Source of the DNA: an uncultured Oscillospiraceae bacterium
GTDB lineage: Bacteria > Bacillota > Clostridia > Oscillospirales > Oscillospiraceae
Length of the DNA stretch: 64,000 nt
Direction: 5' to 3'
Assembly (NCBI GenBank): GCA_934565655.1
Contig: CAKTIE010000006.1
Span: 38,426 to 102,425, forward strand
In this document: in pieces, positions 1-8,416 of the stretch
How the letters are laid out: every line of letters starts with the position of its first letter
How positions within the stretch are numbered: position 1 is the stretch's first letter
Notes under the pieces: generated by a model
Seen by the model: the letters and a program-made list of their open reading frames with translations, nothing else
Told to the model about the DNA's origin: nothing
Databases searched by the model: none
Program-made: the position numbers and the translations under genes

Positions 1-375
1 CAGGCCGAACACGCTGCCCTTATAGCTCAGCACCTTGCAGACGGTGTTCTCGGTGATGAAGCGGAAGGCGTCGCCCAGCAGATCCTTGCCCAGAGGCACC
101 ATGTCGAAGGTCTCCTGATCCATGAAGTAATACAGGTCGCCGTCGTTGTAGCTGTACGCCATGTCGCGGCGATCCACGAAAGCTTCCTCAAACTTGGCGG
201 TGGGGTTGAAAGAGGTCTCGGTCACAGCGCCGGTCACCACGTTGCGCATCTTGGTGCGGACGAAGGCCGCGCCCTTGCCGGGCTTGACGTGCTGGAACTC
301 CACGACCTGCATGATCTTGCCGTCCATCTCAAAGGTCTTGCCGTTTCTGAAATCACCGGCGGTAATAGTTGCCAT
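1..375 (-). CDS. efp: Elongation factor P, partial (C-terminus outside window)
   Basis: This is the N-terminal 125 codons of translation elongation factor P, which binds the ribosome between the P and E sites and relieves stalling at polyproline stretches. The KOW-like N-terminal domain is present and begins MATITAGDFRNGKTF. The loop KPGKGAAF carries the lysine at the position that is modified in some bacteria, and NPTAKFEEAFVDRRDMAY follows. The reading frame is still open at base 1, so the OB domains lie outside the window. The start is the ATG at 375, preceded by a GGGAGGAATA ribosome site. It follows pepP on the same strand, the yqhT-efp arrangement of Bacillus, but it also has its own promoter. 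Confidence 0.95.
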   Translation of the reverse strand, partial: MATITAGDFRNGKTFEMDGKIMQVVEFQHVKPGKGAAFVRTKMRNVVTGAVTETSFNPTAKFEEAFVDRRDMAYSYNDGDLYYFMDQETFDMVPLGKDLLGDAFRFITENTVCKVLSYKGSVFGL

Positions 376-397
376 ATTGATATTCCTCCCATGTGAT

Positions 398-419
398 GAG
401 GGAATATCAACATTCCCTC
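398..419 (-). promoter_or_regulatory. Hairpin in the efp 5' untranslated region
   Basis: An 8-bp perfect inverted repeat (GAGGGAAT, 6-base loop, ATTCCCTC) sits a few bases upstream of the efp ribosome-binding site and downstream of its predicted promoter. It is visible in the sequence. A role in mRNA stability or translation control is inference. Confidence 0.5.
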
Positions 420-454
420 GAATAAAATAATTCCGGCCACAAAAAGCCTTATAT

Positions 455-483
455 ATTTTACATGATGCTGTATGGTTTGGCAA
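455..483 (-). promoter_or_regulatory. Promoter for efp
   Basis: On the minus strand TTGCCA and TAAAAT are separated by exactly 17 bases, a good sigma-A type match. Transcription would start about 75 bases upstream of the efp start codon and give efp expression independent of pepP. Confidence 0.65.
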
Positions 484-525
484 GGGCTTTGCCGTATTTT
501 TTGCCAAAAAACCGAAATTATTTGT

Positions 526-1587
526 TTACAGCACGATCAGTTCCTTGGGGGCCCTGGTAATGACCTCCGCGCCATCATGGCGCAGCATCATCACATCCTC
601 AATGCGGACGCCGAACTTGCCGGGGAGGTAGATGCCCGGCTCGGCGCTGACCACCGCGCCCTCCGGCATGGGCTCGCCGTTGCTGGGCGCGGCGTTGGGG
701 GATTCGTGGATGTCGATGCCCAGACTGTGGCCGAAGCTGTGGCCGAAATAGGGGCCGTAGCCCGCGTCCTCGATGACCTTGCGGGCGGCGGCGTCGATGG
801 CCGCGCCGGTGACGCCCGCTCTGGCGGCGGCGATACCGGCCAGCTGGGCCTCCAGCACGATGTGATAGACCTTCTTCATCTCCTCGCTGGGCTCGCCCAG
901 CGCCACGGTGCGGGTCATGTCGCTGCAATAGCCCTTGTACACGCAGCCGAAGTCCATGGTGATGAATTCGCCCTGCTGCACCTGGCGCATGCTGGGCACG
1001 GCGTGGGGCATGGAGCCATTGGGGCCGGAGGCGATGATGGTATCAAAGGAGGTCTTTTCCGCGCCGGCGGACACCATCAGGTAGTTCAGGCGGGCGGCGA
1101 TCTCCTTCTCGGTCATGCCGGGATGGATCTCCTTGCAGATCTGCTCCAGCGCGCCCTCGGCGATCCGCTGGGCGGCGATCATGTACGCCAGCTCCTCCTC
1201 GTCCTTGCTGCCCCGCAGCTTGGTCATCATGGCGGTGGCAGGCACCAGCGTGCAGTGCAGCTTCTCCGTATAGGCCGTATGGGCGGCCACGGTCATGACC
1301 TCCTCCTCAAAGCCCACCTTCTGCGCGCCGGCCTCGGCCAGCGCCTTGTTGATCAGCGCGGCAAAGGGGTTCTCGCGGCTGGTCTCCCAGATCACGGCGG
1401 CGTCGCCGATGGCCTTACCCGCCGCCTCGGTATAGCGGCTGTCGGTAAAATACCAGCTGCCCTTGCGGGTCACCACCGCCACGCCCTCACCCATAAAGCC
1501 GGTGGCGTAATAGCAGTTGGAGTCGCCGGTCAGCAGCATGGCGTCCAGCTCGCCCAGATGGGCCGCAATGTGTTCCAGATGATTCAT
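526..1587 (-). CDS. Xaa-Pro aminopeptidase family protein (M24)
   Basis: A 353-residue cytoplasmic metallopeptidase of the M24B aminopeptidase P family, expected to remove the N-terminal residue from peptides with proline at position 2. It has an N-terminal creatinase-like domain (about residues 1-120) and a pita-bread catalytic domain. The five dinuclear-metal ligands can be recognised: two Asp in MDFGCVYKGYCSDMTRT, His in GHSFGHSLGIDIHESP, and two Glu in SAEPGIYLPGKFGVRIED. The ATG at 1587 follows GGAGGAATC. It lies 33 bases downstream of yqeG and upstream of efp on the same strand. The short length, without an extra domain, matches the YqhT/YpdF-like branch. Confidence 0.92.
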   Translation of the reverse strand: MNHLEHIAAHLGELDAMLLTGDSNCYYATGFMGEGVAVVTRKGSWYFTDSRYTEAAGKAIGDAAVIWETSRENPFAALINKALAEAGAQKVGFEEEVMTVAAHTAYTEKLHCTLVPATAMMTKLRGSKDEEELAYMIAAQRIAEGALEQICKEIHPGMTEKEIAARLNYLMVSAGAEKTSFDTIIASGPNGSMPHAVPSMRQVQQGEFITMDFGCVYKGYCSDMTRTVALGEPSEEMKKVYHIVLEAQLAGIAAARAGVTGAAIDAAARKVIEDAGYGPYFGHSFGHSLGIDIHESPNAAPSNGEPMPEGAVVSAEPGIYLPGKFGVRIEDVMMLRHDGAEVITRAPKELIVL

Positions 1588-1620
1588 GATGATTCCTCCT
1601 ATATCACATTTTTCCTGTTG

Positions 1621-2118
1621 TTATTTTTCCCGTGCCAGCTTCTTGAAGGGGGCCTGCATGGCATGGAGCACCTTCTGCCACGGCGTCACCGCGCCGCCCA
1701 CCGGCTCCACCATCAGCGCGGCGGCGCCCGCCAGATTGGCGGCCAGCACATCCGTCAGCAGCTTGTCGCCCAGCATGGCGGTCTCTCCGGCGGTAACGCC
1801 CGCCCTGGCCATGGCCCGGCGCAGCCCCTTGGGCAGAGGCTTCTGAGCGTGGCCCACATAGTCGATGCCCAGCGCATGGCAGAAATCGTCCACCCGCTTT
1901 CCGCTGCGGTTGTTGGACAGGATCATCACCGTGATCCCGGCGGCCTTCAGGCTGTCGATCCACGGCTTCACGCCCTCCGGCGGCGTTTTCACCGACTTGG
2001 GCGCCAGCGTATAGTCCAGATCGCACAGCAGCAGCTTTATGCCCTTTCCCCGCAGCAGCTCCGGTGTCACATTGTCATAGGCCGCCAGCAATCGGTCGGG
2101 CCGCAGGGAAAACCGCAT
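1621..2118 (-). CDS. YqeG family HAD-IIIA phosphatase
   Basis: A 165-residue member of the HAD superfamily, subfamily IIIA, YqeG type. HAD motif I is LLCDLDYTLAP, with the nucleophile Asp and the general-acid Asp two residues on. Motif II is ILSNN. Motif III/IV is GDKLLTDVLAAN. These are the residues of an active phosphohydrolase, possibly of the phosphatidylglycerophosphatase GEP4-like group. The physiological substrate in bacteria is uncertain. It is the first gene of a minus-strand cluster with pepP and efp. The start ATG at 2118 follows GGGGAG. Confidence 0.9.
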   Translation of the reverse strand: MRFSLRPDRLLAAYDNVTPELLRGKGIKLLLCDLDYTLAPKSVKTPPEGVKPWIDSLKAAGITVMILSNNRSGKRVDDFCHALGIDYVGHAQKPLPKGLRRAMARAGVTAGETAMLGDKLLTDVLAANLAGAAALMVEPVGGAVTPWQKVLHAMQAPFKKLAREK

Positions 2119-2156
2119 ACTTTCTCTCCCCTTCGCATACTCATGAAATCAGGAAC

Positions 2157-2185
2157 AGTATAGCAGTTTCCGGCGAAAAAAACAA
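2157..2185 (-). promoter_or_regulatory. Promoter for yqeG-pepP
   Basis: TTGTTT and TATACT on the minus strand are spaced 17 bases apart, 39 bases upstream of the yqeG start. The -10 is strong and the -35 weak. Confidence 0.5.
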
Positions 2186-2197
2186 GGGGGCATGGGC

Positions 2198-2932
2198 ATG
2201 CAGTTCTATCTGGCGGCGGATGCGGGCGACACACTGCCCAGGGGGCATTTCCGCCCCGTGTGGGCCGTCTACCGGGTGGGGCCGCGGCTGCTGACGGTAC
2301 AGGGAAGCACCCCGCCTCAGGGCGGGCTGATGCTGGTGGGCGACAGCCGGGAGTGCGGCGGCGACGACGTTCTGGCGCAGGATATCCTGCGCCAGTGCCT
2401 GCGGCGCGGCTGTGACGGCATCGTGCTGGACTGGTATCACCGGGGGACGGACCGGGGCGGCCTGACCGCCAGAGTCGGCCAGCTCTGCACCCGGTACGGC
2501 CGCCGCCTGTTCATCCCGGAGCAATACGCCGCCCACGCGCCCCGGGCCTCGGTGCTGGTGAACACCGCCGTGGCGGGCGGGACGCTGAAAAGCTGTCTGG
2601 AGGACGCTGTCCGGCGCTTCGGCCCGGCCCGGATCGCGCTGGATCTGGAGCGGCTGCGGCTGGACTATACGCTCCCCCACTCTGCCAACCTTCGCCGCGC
2701 GCTGTCCCTTACCGAGCTGCGGCGGCTGCGGGAGGGCAAGACCGTCTATTTTTCCGAGGAGCTGTGCGCCCGGTATTTCACCTACCGCTCCGGCAACGAC
2801 AACCACTATGTGCTGTTCGATGACGCCCAGACCCTGCGGAAAAAGGCGGCGCTGGCGGAAAACATGGGTATCCGTGAGGCGTTTTTCATGCTGCCGGAGG
2901 TATCGGACATCGCCGGTGATTTGCTGGGATAA
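2198..2932 (+). CDS. Hypothetical protein, possible TIM-barrel fold
   Basis: A 244-residue soluble protein without a signal peptide or membrane segment. I do not recognise a named family. Features hinting at a glycoside-hydrolase-like barrel are CDGIVLDWYHRG (about residue 73), which resembles the strand-4 D-x-x-D/E region of GH18-type barrels, and MGIREAFFMLPEVSDIAG at the C-terminus, typical of the last barrel strand. The catalytic acid pair is not obvious, so activity is doubtful. The ATG at 2198 is preferred over the one at 2192 because AAGGGGG (2184-2190) is then 7 bases away. It is divergent from yqeG and ends at a bidirectional terminator. Confidence 0.7.
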   Translation: MQFYLAADAGDTLPRGHFRPVWAVYRVGPRLLTVQGSTPPQGGLMLVGDSRECGGDDVLAQDILRQCLRRGCDGIVLDWYHRGTDRGGLTARVGQLCTRYGRRLFIPEQYAAHAPRASVLVNTAVAGGTLKSCLEDAVRRFGPARIALDLERLRLDYTLPHSANLRRALSLTELRRLREGKTVYFSEELCARYFTYRSGNDNHYVLFDDAQTLRKKAALAENMGIREAFFMLPEVSDIAGDLLG

Positions 2933-2962
2933 AAAATGCCCTGCTTCAGGCAGGGCATTTTT
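2932..2962. terminator. Bidirectional terminator
   Basis: The stem GCCCTGC/GCAGGGC with a 5-base loop is flanked by A and T runs on both sides. It serves the hypothetical gene on plus and the GerMN gene on minus. Confidence 0.85.
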
Positions 2963-2963
2963 C

Positions 2964-3833
2964 TTATTCGTAGGCATCCGTATACACGCCGTCCACATAC
3001 AGCTGCACCGTGGAGACGCCCTCCAGCGACTGCAGCGAGGACATTACGCCCTGCAGCATCTGCCGCACCGCGGCGCTGTCCATATCCTCCACGCTGGCGG
3101 AGAGCATATTCAGCTGGCACACGCCGTCCTCCACCCGGGCGGTCAGGCCGGTGAATTCCTCCGGCAGCAGCGGCTGCAAGCCCTCCTGAGACGGGCCGTC
3201 CGCCAGCGCCGAGAGCACCACGTCCGCCGCCGACTGCCCCTCGTACTGGGTCAGCAGCCGCTCCTCCGCCGTCAGCGTTCCGCTTTCGTCGGGGAAGTAC
3301 AGCTGCGCCGTCAGCGTCCGCACCACGTCGTCCATGGAGGTCAGCAGCACATCGCCCGCCAGGAACATATTGCTGTCACGATAGGCCAGCTCCTGCCCGT
3401 TGACGGTGATATGCACGGCGTAGACTCTCTCCAGCTGGGTCAGGGACAGCGTCACGCAGTAGTCGGCAATGGTCAGCGCCATGCCGCTGAGCTGGCCGTA
3501 GCTTCCGGCAAAATCCACCCACGCGGTGCCGCCCTTCATATCCACAGAGCGCAGCGTCGTTCCGGCGGGAATGGGCGTTCTGAAGCCCTTTTCCTGGCAC
3601 CCGCCCAGCAGCAGAGACAATACCGCCTCCACCTGGGCCGCCTTGTCATCCGCCGGCAGCGTGTCCCAATCCACGGTCACATGGTCGATGGCGTCGCCGC
3701 CCCGGTGGGTATCCAGCGCCGCGGCGTAGTACAGGCGAAGGCCGTCCTTTTCCCCGGCGCTCTTCACGGCGGCGCAGCCCGCCAGCAGGCACAGACTCAG
3801 CGCCAGTGCCGCCAGCATCCGCAGTCTTCTCAT
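2964..3833 (-). CDS. GerMN domain lipoprotein
   Basis: A 289-residue exported lipoprotein. The N-terminus is a basic stretch followed by a hydrophobic core and the lipobox LLAGC, so the mature protein would be anchored at Cys20. Two GerMN-like modules follow (about residues 35-155 and 165-285). Each has the beta-alpha pattern seen in spore germination protein GerM, with repeats of a LLxG then L-x-x-V-x-V-D-F motif. The family is associated with spore or cell-envelope functions in Clostridia. The start overlaps the histidine kinase stop by 4 bases (ATGA), so it is translationally coupled to the two-component system and is probably a target or accessory of it. Confidence 0.85.
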   Translation of the reverse strand: MRRLRMLAALALSLCLLAGCAAVKSAGEKDGLRLYYAAALDTHRGGDAIDHVTVDWDTLPADDKAAQVEAVLSLLLGGCQEKGFRTPIPAGTTLRSVDMKGGTAWVDFAGSYGQLSGMALTIADYCVTLSLTQLERVYAVHITVNGQELAYRDSNMFLAGDVLLTSMDDVVRTLTAQLYFPDESGTLTAEERLLTQYEGQSAADVVLSALADGPSQEGLQPLLPEEFTGLTARVEDGVCQLNMLSASVEDMDSAAVRQMLQGVMSSLQSLEGVSTVQLYVDGVYTDAYE

Positions 3834-5194
3834 TCCGCCTCACCGCCTTCCTCCGCCCGGGGCAGATGCACGGTGAACACCGTGCCGCCGCCCTCCCGTG
3901 CCGCCGCGGTAATGCGGCCGCCCCGGCTCTCTACCGTATCCTTCACGATGGACAGGCCCAGTCCCGTGCCGCCGATGGCGCGGGAGCGCATCTTGTCCAC
4001 CCGGTAGAACCGCTCGAAAATATGGGGCAGATCGTCCTCCGGAATGCCGATGCCGTTGTCCTCCACCGTCATGATCACCCAGTCGCCCTCCGCACGGGCG
4101 GCGGCATGGACGAAGCCGTCGGTGCCGGAATATTTGATGCCGTTGTCCATCAGGTTATAGAGGATCTGGTGTACGTCATCCTCCGTGGCCAGCGCCACCG
4201 TATCCTCCGCCGCCTCCCAGGTCAGCGTCACGTTCTTTTCCCGCGCCAGAATGGCCAGCATGCGGGCCACGCGCTCCAGTACCGGGGCCACCTTCACCGG
4301 CGCCACCGGCTGCACCGCGCCGCTGTCCAGCCGCGTCAGCCGCAGCAGATTCTCCGTGATACGGGTCAGGCGCTCGGCCTCGCGGCCGATGTCGCCCACA
4401 AACTCGCGGGTGGTGTCGGGATCCATGTCGCCGGTCTGCAAAATGGAATCCGTCAGCAGCCGGATACCGGCCAGCGGCGTTTTCAGCTCGTGGCTGGCGT
4501 CGGACACGAACCGGCGTCGGGCGTCCTCCGTGGTTTGCAGGCGATCCGTCAGGCTGTTGAACTCCGCCGCGATCTGGCCGATCTCGTCGCTGCCCTTTAC
4601 GGCGGCGCGGTGGCTGTACGCGCCCTCACGCACCTTGCGGATGGCCGACAGCAGGTCGGTGATCTGGGCCGTCAGCACCCGGCTCAGCAGGATGGACAGC
4701 GCAATGACCCCCAGCGCGATCAGCACGGAGATCTTCATCAGATTGGACTGGAAGCTTTTCAGAATGTCCGCCTGCTCCGTATCATACTCATAGGCGTATA
4801 CCGCGCCCACGATCTGGTTGTGGTACACCACCGGAGAGGCCATGCGGCTGAGGAACGCGGTGGAATCGTAATAGCTGTAAAAGGCGTCGTTGCCCTCCAG
4901 CGCCTGCACGATCTCCGTATAGAAGGCGTACAGGCCCACCGCGCCGTTCTCCTCGCGGGTGTCGTACAGGATGCGGCCCGCCGTATCGGTCACCAGCACG
5001 CGGGACGCGCCCGTCTCCCGCACGGAGCTGAGGGCGCGGGTCACATTCTCCTCGTCCAGCTGCTTCAGGCCGCCCAGCGACGCCTCGATGATCTTCACGG
5101 CGCTTTTCATGGAGGTCTCCTTGGACTTGAACACCATATTCTGAGATTGCAGCAGCGGATAGGTGTTCAGCAGCACCAGCACCGCGGCGATCAC
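3830..5194 (-). CDS. Sensor histidine kinase
   Basis: A membrane sensor kinase of the PhoR/WalK type, 454 residues as delimited. It has an N-terminal transmembrane helix, an extracytoplasmic region of about 130 residues, and a second helix (LMKISVLIALGVIALSILL). HAMP, dimerisation domain with DASHELKTPL (phospho-acceptor His), and ATPase boxes NGIKYSG, DNGIGIPEDD and GGTGLGLSIV follow. The start is uncertain. The GTG at 5194 has no ribosome site and would begin inside the first helix, while the frame is open upstream through a plausible KTSLQFKFGVSYILV. The only candidate codon with a GGGGAG site upstream is an ATT at 5246-5248, overlapping the regulator gene. Confidence 0.92.
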   Translation of the reverse strand: MIAAVLVLLNTYPLLQSQNMVFKSKETSMKSAVKIIEASLGGLKQLDEENVTRALSSVRETGASRVLVTDTAGRILYDTREENGAVGLYAFYTEIVQALEGNDAFYSYYDSTAFLSRMASPVVYHNQIVGAVYAYEYDTEQADILKSFQSNLMKISVLIALGVIALSILLSRVLTAQITDLLSAIRKVREGAYSHRAAVKGSDEIGQIAAEFNSLTDRLQTTEDARRRFVSDASHELKTPLAGIRLLTDSILQTGDMDPDTTREFVGDIGREAERLTRITENLLRLTRLDSGAVQPVAPVKVAPVLERVARMLAILAREKNVTLTWEAAEDTVALATEDDVHQILYNLMDNGIKYSGTDGFVHAAARAEGDWVIMTVEDNGIGIPEDDLPHIFERFYRVDKMRSRAIGGTGLGLSIVKDTVESRGGRITAAAREGGGTVFTVHLPRAEEGGEAE

Positions 5195-5216
5195 CAGAAT
5201 GTAGCTGACGCCGAAC

Positions 5217-5912
5217 TTAAATTGTAGGCTGGTTTTCCCCCTGAAAATAGTAACCCACTCCCCACTTGGTCAAGATATACACCGGCTCGGCCGGTACGCG
5301 CTCCAGCTTCTCCCGCAGGCGGCGCACATGCACATCCACCGTGCGGTAATCTCCGGCGTAGGAATAGCCCCACACCAGATCCATCAGGCTCTCCCGGCTG
5401 TATACCCGCCGGGGATTCTTCATCAGCAGCTCCAGCAGGTCATACTCCTTGGCGGTCAGGTCAATGGTCTTGCCGTCCCGGATGGCCACCCGCTGCTGGG
5501 TGTCCAGACTCAGGTCGCCCACCGTCAGCAGCGTCCGGTTCATCTCCGGCCGGCCGGCGCTGCGCTTCAGAAGCGCCCGGATGCGGGCCTTCAGCTCCAG
5601 AATATTGAAGGGCTTGGTCACATAATCGTCCGCCCCGCAGGCAAAGCCCATCAGCTTGTCGGCATCCTCGCTGCGGGCCGTCAGCATGATGATAGGCACG
5701 TCGGAAAACTCACGGATCTTCATGCAGGCCTCGGTGCCTGACAGCACCGGCATCATCAGATCCAGAATGATCAGGTCGAAATTCTCCTTTTTCGCCAGCT
5801 CCACGGCGGCTTCGCCATCATAGGCGGCCGTCACCTCATAGCCCTCGTTGGCCAGATTGAACGTGATGCCCTTCACCAGCAGCTTTTCATCATCCACCAC
5901 TAATATCTTCAT
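5217..5912 (-). CDS. OmpR-family response regulator
   Basis: A 231-residue DNA-binding response regulator. The receiver domain has the acidic pair in VVDDEKLL, the phospho-acceptor Asp in LIILDLMMP, Thr in MLTARS and Lys in YVTKPFN. The C-terminal winged helix (residues about 130-228) has the typical VYSRESLMDLVWGY and RTVDVHVRRLREKLE. It closely resembles the WalR/PhoP group. The order is regulator, kinase, GerMN lipoprotein on the minus strand. The start ATG at 5912 follows CAGGAGGTGACGCC. Confidence 0.95.
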   Translation of the reverse strand: MKILVVDDEKLLVKGITFNLANEGYEVTAAYDGEAAVELAKKENFDLIILDLMMPVLSGTEACMKIREFSDVPIIMLTARSEDADKLMGFACGADDYVTKPFNILELKARIRALLKRSAGRPEMNRTLLTVGDLSLDTQQRVAIRDGKTIDLTAKEYDLLELLMKNPRRVYSRESLMDLVWGYSYAGDYRTVDVHVRRLREKLERVPAEPVYILTKWGVGYYFQGENQPTI

Positions 5913-5959
5913 GGCGTCACCTCCTGAAAAATTGTTTACAATTGGCAGTTCCCTTCCCG

Positions 5960-5988
5960 TTGACGGAAGCGGTTATCTCGTTTATAAT
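5960..5988 (+). promoter_or_regulatory. Promoter for the D-Ala-D-Ala carboxypeptidase
   Basis: TTGACG and TATAAT with a 17-base spacer lie about 90 bases upstream of the start codon. A short palindrome, ATTGT-TT-ACAAT (about 5931-5943), lies on the side of the divergent response regulator. Confidence 0.75.
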
Positions 5989-6080
5989 AATGAGTTGAAC
6001 ACTGATCGCGGACCCTGTGCGCTCCCTGCTCTGACATACATTACTCACCTCATTATAGCACATATGGAGAAAAAGTCATT

Positions 6081-7448
6081 ATGAAATTCCGCCGTTTTTG
6101 CACCGTTTTTCTGCTGTTGGCCCTGCTGCTGACCCAGCTTCTGCCTGTGACCGCCTATGGCGCGGAAAATATACAGATCGACGCCCGCGCCGCCCTGCTG
6201 GTGGACGGCGCCACCGGCACGGTGCTGCTGGATCAGGACGCCCATACCAAGCAGTACCCCGCCAGCATCACCAAGGTGATGACGGCGCTGCTGGTATTCG
6301 AGGCCATCGACCGGGGCGAGCTGCGGCTGGATACCCCCGTGACCGCCAGCGCCAACAGCGTGGCGGGCCTGCCGGATGACGCCAGCACCGCCGACATCGT
6401 GGCGGGCGAGACGCTGACGGTGGAGCAGCTGCTGTACTGTCTGCTGGTGGTGTCCGCCAATGAGGTGGGCAACATTCTGGGCGAGGCCGTCAGCGGCAGC
6501 GTCACCGCCTTCGTGGCGGATATGAACCGCCGCGCCCAGGAACTGGGCTGCGAAAACACCCATTTCGTCAACACCTCCGGCCTGCCGGATAACGAGCATT
6601 ACACCACCGCGTGGGATATCTATCTCTTCACCAGAGAGGCCATGAAGTACGACGAATTCATGACCATCTGCAACACCAAGGCCTATGAGGTCCCCGCCAC
6701 CAACAAGAGCGAGGCCCGCGAGCTACACAGCACCAACTACCTGATCTCCAACTGGCGTGCCACCGGATATCTTTACAGCGGCGCGCAGGGCATCAAGACC
6801 GGCTCCACCGACTCGGCGGGCTACTGTCTGGTCTCCTCCGCCGTCCGGGCCGACCGGCAGCTGATCTCCGTGGTGCTGGGCGCGAAGCTGATGAAAACCG
6901 AGGACGGCGACACCAGAGTGGGCAGCTTTACCGAGACCAGCCGCCTGTTTGACTGGGGCTTTGAGAACTTCACCACCAAAACGGTGCTGACGGAGGACGA
7001 GATGATCCAGGAGGTGCCAGTGGCCCTCAGCAAGGAGACCGCGCAGGTGGCCGTCCATCCGGCCTATACCGCCGAAACGGTGCTGCCCAGCGATCTGGAG
7101 CCGGAGTCTCTCGAACGCACCGTCACCCTGTATGAGGATGTGGTGGACGCACCGGTGACCGCCGGGCAGGAGCTGGGCACCATCACCCTCAGCTACGGCG
7201 GCGTGGACTACGTCACCGTGCCGCTGCTGGCGGTGGCCGACGTGAACGCCAGCCGCTTCCTGATCGTCAAGCACGCCCTGAAGGAGTTCTTCTCCCGCAC
7301 CATCGTCAAGATCCTGCTGGTGGTACTGGTGATCCTTGTGGTGCTGGTATTCCTGTTCGGCAGGACCTTCCTGCGCCGCCGCCGTTACGGCAGTGCCCGC
7401 AATAAGCGGATGCGCCACCGCAGCTATCGCGGCCGCCGCTTCCGGTAA
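6081..7448 (+). CDS. D-alanyl-D-alanine carboxypeptidase (low-molecular-mass PBP)
   Basis: A 455-residue class C penicillin-binding protein of the S11 (DacA/DacF) type that trims the terminal D-Ala from peptidoglycan stem peptides outside the membrane. It has a signal peptide ending near VTAYGAEN. The catalytic SxxK is in YPASITKVMTAL, SxN is SAN in VVSANEVGN, and KTG is in GIKTGSTDSAG. A PBP5-like C-terminal beta domain follows (about residues 290-390). The C-terminus has a strong transmembrane helix (VKILLVVLVILVVLVFLFG) and then an unusually arginine-rich cytoplasmic tail, instead of the amphipathic anchor of Bacillus DacF. It is 6 bases from the pseudouridine synthase gene. Confidence 0.93.
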   Translation: MKFRRFCTVFLLLALLLTQLLPVTAYGAENIQIDARAALLVDGATGTVLLDQDAHTKQYPASITKVMTALLVFEAIDRGELRLDTPVTASANSVAGLPDDASTADIVAGETLTVEQLLYCLLVVSANEVGNILGEAVSGSVTAFVADMNRRAQELGCENTHFVNTSGLPDNEHYTTAWDIYLFTREAMKYDEFMTICNTKAYEVPATNKSEARELHSTNYLISNWRATGYLYSGAQGIKTGSTDSAGYCLVSSAVRADRQLISVVLGAKLMKTEDGDTRVGSFTETSRLFDWGFENFTTKTVLTEDEMIQEVPVALSKETAQVAVHPAYTAETVLPSDLEPESLERTVTLYEDVVDAPVTAGQELGTITLSYGGVDYVTVPLLAVADVNASRFLIVKHALKEFFSRTIVKILLVVLVILVVLVFLFGRTFLRRRRYGSARNKRMRHRSYRGRRFR

Positions 7449-7454
7449 GCGCCC

Positions 7455-8114
7455 ATGACCATTCTCTATCAGGACAGATACCTTGTGGTGGCCGTCAAGC
7501 CGGTGGGCGTGCTGTCAGAGGACGATCCCAAGGCCGCCTGCATGCCGGCGCTGCTGCGGGAGCATTACCGCGCACTGGGCGAAAAGGACTATATCGCCAC
7601 CGTACACCGGCTGGATCGCGTTACCGGTGGCGTGATGGTATTCTCCCGCCGCAGAGAGGTCACGGGAAAGCTGACCGCCGCCGTGGCCGCCCACGAGATC
7701 ACCAAGGAATATCTGGCGGTGCTGCGGGGCCATCCGGAGAGGGACGCCGACACCCTGACCGATCTCCTGTTCCGTGACGCCGCCCATAACAAGAGCTATG
7801 TGGTGCAGCGGATGCGCAAGGGCGTCCGGGAGGCCACGCTGGACTATACCGTGCTGGACAGGACCGCCGCGCTGACGCTGGTAAAGGTCCGGCTCCATAC
7901 AGGACGCACCCACCAAATCCGGGTACAGTTCTCACACCGGGGGCTGCCGCTGCTGGGCGATATCCGCTACGGCAGCAAGGCGGACTGCTCCGCCGCGCTG
8001 TGGTCGTATCATCTGGCCTTCACCCACCCCGTTACCGGCAAGCCGGTGGACGTGACCTGTCCCCCGCCGGAAGCGTATCCCTGGACATTATTTGATATGG
8101 AAAAAGAGGAATGA
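7455..8114 (+). CDS. RluA-family RNA pseudouridine synthase
   Basis: A 219-residue pseudouridine synthase without an N-terminal S4 domain. The catalytic motif is HRLDRVTGGVMVF, with the nucleophilic Asp, and LHTGRTHQIRVQFSH is the second family signature. It modifies uridines in rRNA or tRNA, but the exact site cannot be told from sequence. The ribosome site before the ATG at 7455 is weak, suggesting coupling to the upstream carboxypeptidase. Its last codons overlap the terminator hairpin. Confidence 0.9.
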   Translation: MTILYQDRYLVVAVKPVGVLSEDDPKAACMPALLREHYRALGEKDYIATVHRLDRVTGGVMVFSRRREVTGKLTAAVAAHEITKEYLAVLRGHPERDADTLTDLLFRDAAHNKSYVVQRMRKGVREATLDYTVLDRTAALTLVKVRLHTGRTHQIRVQFSHRGLPLLGDIRYGSKADCSAALWSYHLAFTHPVTGKPVDVTCPPPEAYPWTLFDMEKEE

Positions 8115-8138
8115 CATCTTTGATGTCATTCCTCTTTT
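8102..8138. terminator. Bidirectional terminator
   Basis: A 17-bp perfect stem (AAAAGAGGAATGACATC and its complement) with a TTT loop, ending in T-rich sequence on both strands. It includes the last codons of the RluA gene. Confidence 0.85.
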
Positions 8139-8140
8139 GC

Positions 8141-8395
8141 TTATTCCGCTTTTTTCAGCGCTTCCTCCAGCGCTCTGGCCAGCTGGTCGGGACAGGACGT
8201 GGGCTTGCCGCCGCAGGAAATGCCCTTCATCCGCTCGATGGCGTCGGTGGCCTTCATACCCACCACCAGCCGGGAGATGCCCTGCAGATTGCCGCTGCAG
8301 CCGCCCTCCACCTTCACATTTTTGATGATGCCGTCGTCCAGCTCCACCGTCATACGGCGGGAACAGACGCCGCGGGGCGTAAACGTATAAGTCAT
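8141..8395 (-). CDS. TSCPD domain protein (TIGR03905 type)
   Basis: An 84-residue cytoplasmic protein consisting of a single TSCPD domain. It is named for the conserved TSCPD motif, seen here in GGKPTSCPDQLA and preceded by GGCSGNLQGI. The domain occurs as the C-terminal zinc-binding part of some ribonucleotide reductases and as free-standing proteins in Clostridia. Four cysteines (one in GVCSRR, one in GGCSG, two in GISCGGKPTSC) could bind a metal. Function is unknown. The ATG at 8395 follows AAAGGAGGAACG. The SLOG gene lies upstream on the same strand. Confidence 0.88.
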   Translation of the reverse strand: MTYTFTPRGVCSRRMTVELDDGIIKNVKVEGGCSGNLQGISRLVVGMKATDAIERMKGISCGGKPTSCPDQLARALEEALKKAE

Positions 8396-8416
8396 GATCG
8401 TTCCTCCTTTTCCGGA

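Noticed and set aside
161..430. Plus-strand frame opposite efp
   Set aside because: It lies antisense to a clear EF-P coding region and has no start signal.
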